Origin: Pithys albifrons albifrons
Taxonomy: Eukaryota; Chordata; Aves; Passeriformes; Thamnophilidae
DNA length: 64,000 bases
Assembly: GCF_047495875.1 (NCBI RefSeq)
Contig: NC_092463.1
Location: 14,938,724-15,002,723 of the forward strand
Direction: 5' to 3'
Each line of letters begins with the position of its first letter. The first letter of the stretch is position 1. A program made the translations under genes and the position numbers. The notes below the pieces were generated by a model that was given only the letters and a program-made list of their open reading frames with translations, had not been told where the DNA came from and did not search any database. Below, piece by piece: positions 62,801-64,000 of the stretch.

Positions 62801-64000
62801 TGTTCCTTCTTATGGTGCACATCTGAAAATCCCTATTGGCCACAGCATAAAATTTTGCTACTGAGGCCTTTTGCTGTTATTTTACAAGTCCAGTGATGAC
62901 CTTATTCAAACTTCTAAGTTTCCACACATACATTTGCACCTCGAGCACAGCTGCCCAGACATGTCAAGCTGAAGATTTTTAATAGTGTGTCATAAGAGTC
63001 ACAAAATACATTAAAAGATTTTGTAGCTAGCAAGGGAAAGAGCCAAACTTAACCCAGACTTCAGCAAAATTTCCATTGAAGTCTGTGATGCTGTATGGAA
63101 GTGTTCTGAGCTCTCTGTGTCCCTTTCTAAAGGAGAAACAAATGCAGCCTGTTTCCTGTGTACTTCACAATGCCTGAAGCCCACAAACATTGCAAGAGAT
63201 AACCAGCTGCAGTGATCATCAGGCACTGCAGCAAAGAAATCTCTATTAGCATGATGGGATTTTTATTCTGATCTCTTTCCAAATAAGCATCAACTGTAAG
63301 TACTTGAGGGGCTTTTACTGTCAGTTGAGTAAAGGAAAGATGACACCTTAGGAAATTTAGTCTTTCAAGAGTTGGTGAGGTGATACTTTTGGAGGGACAA
63401 GTAGGCTAAGAGGTAATGAAGCAGAAGGTTGATGTGAAGATCAAGTTGGCCTGGGCAGGATTGTTTGTCACACAGCCCATTATGGAAAGAAGGGTATGAA
63501 AAGGAGAATAATAACAGAGAGACTCAGTCACAGCCAGAACTACTAACCAGTTGAACTGCTTCTTCTGTTGTGTTGCTTGATGCTCAGTGCAAGAATCAAG
63601 GGAAGAACTCACACATAAAAACTTGCTATACAAAGAGGCTGCTTCCCTTCCTTTTCCTGACAGTCTTGATTTCTTGCCTGTGCTCCCTTCCTTTTCTAAC
63701 CTGTTCACATCCCATGCCCTCTAGATCTGTGCTCCCCTCCTCATCCTATCTCCTGTGACACCTCTGCTGTTGTAACTCCAACCCTGCCAGCTTCCACTCT
63801 TCTTACTTTTGGCTCTTCCATATCCCTCCTCTTATACACTGTTTCCTTTGTAGGTACCTGTCCTACTTGACAATTTAAATACCTCAAAGTGGTCTGTAGC
63901 TGGAGGACAAGGAGAGGATGTCTTCTAGCAAGGCCACAGAGAAGGAAAATTAGAAACGTTTAAAATCTGCTATTTCAAACAACGAAGCATGATTCCTCTC

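Larger units (their letters stand above)
58331..64000. other. Unique-looking AT-rich sequence, no gene recognised
   Basis: The two longest frames are 138 codons on the plus strand (60861-61277) and 150 codons on the minus strand (61362-61814). Neither shows a recognisable domain, signal peptide or splice-site support. A (CA)n and a C/A-rich tract are listed separately. Confidence 0.45.

Noticed and set aside
1..64000. CRISPR arrays, bacterial operons, phage or plasmid systems
   Set aside because: No regularly spaced repeats, no long tightly packed ORFs and no ribosome-binding-site pattern; composition and CR1 content show vertebrate nuclear DNA.

Overview
The window looks like about 64 kb of AT-rich, non-coding vertebrate nuclear DNA, most likely from a bird. 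The main evidence is CR1-type LINE debris, the dominant avian non-LTR retrotransposon. I recognise nine CR1 pieces. Several end in the typical CR1 3' tail, with repeated ATTCTATG units preceded by a 'ttggact-ga-gatct' motif, and three carry readable stretches of the CR1 reverse transcriptase. A roughly 554-bp solo LTR resembling bird (songbird-type) endogenous retroviral LTRs fits this assignment. No prokaryotic gene organisation, operon, tRNA, rRNA or CRISPR array is visible.

Layout: 1-6.9 kb is anonymous AT-rich DNA with a possible transcript 3' end near 654 and an unexplained GC-rich patch at 3.36-3.54 kb. An old CR1 tail (minus strand) lies at about 6.93 kb and a candidate LTR-like promoter/polyadenylation unit at 8.47-8.88 kb. 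A diverged CR1 fragment (plus) at 14.77-15.25 kb carries an internal 20-bp triplication and a strong G-quadruplex motif. From 15.3 to 24 kb there is unique-looking sequence with microsatellites and a polypurine tract. A 1.9-kb 5'-truncated CR1 (minus) occupies 24.05-25.93 kb. Further plus-strand CR1 pieces lie at 31.8, 34.4, 37.07-38.01 (the best preserved), 38.86, 57.0 and 58.0 kb. The solo LTR is at 53.52-54.08 kb. The rest is AT-rich sequence with short simple repeats and palindromes.

I could not identify a host protein-coding gene or exon. The longest open frames are either CR1 reverse-transcriptase remnants, their antisense shadows, or short frames of the length expected by chance. The window is therefore best read as intergenic or intronic. 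I found no convincing sign of a new multi-gene system. The items worth a second look are structural: LTR candidates, local expansions inside a CR1, palindromes, G-rich tracts and one GC-rich island of unknown origin. All family assignments are from memory of consensus patterns; no database search was run.
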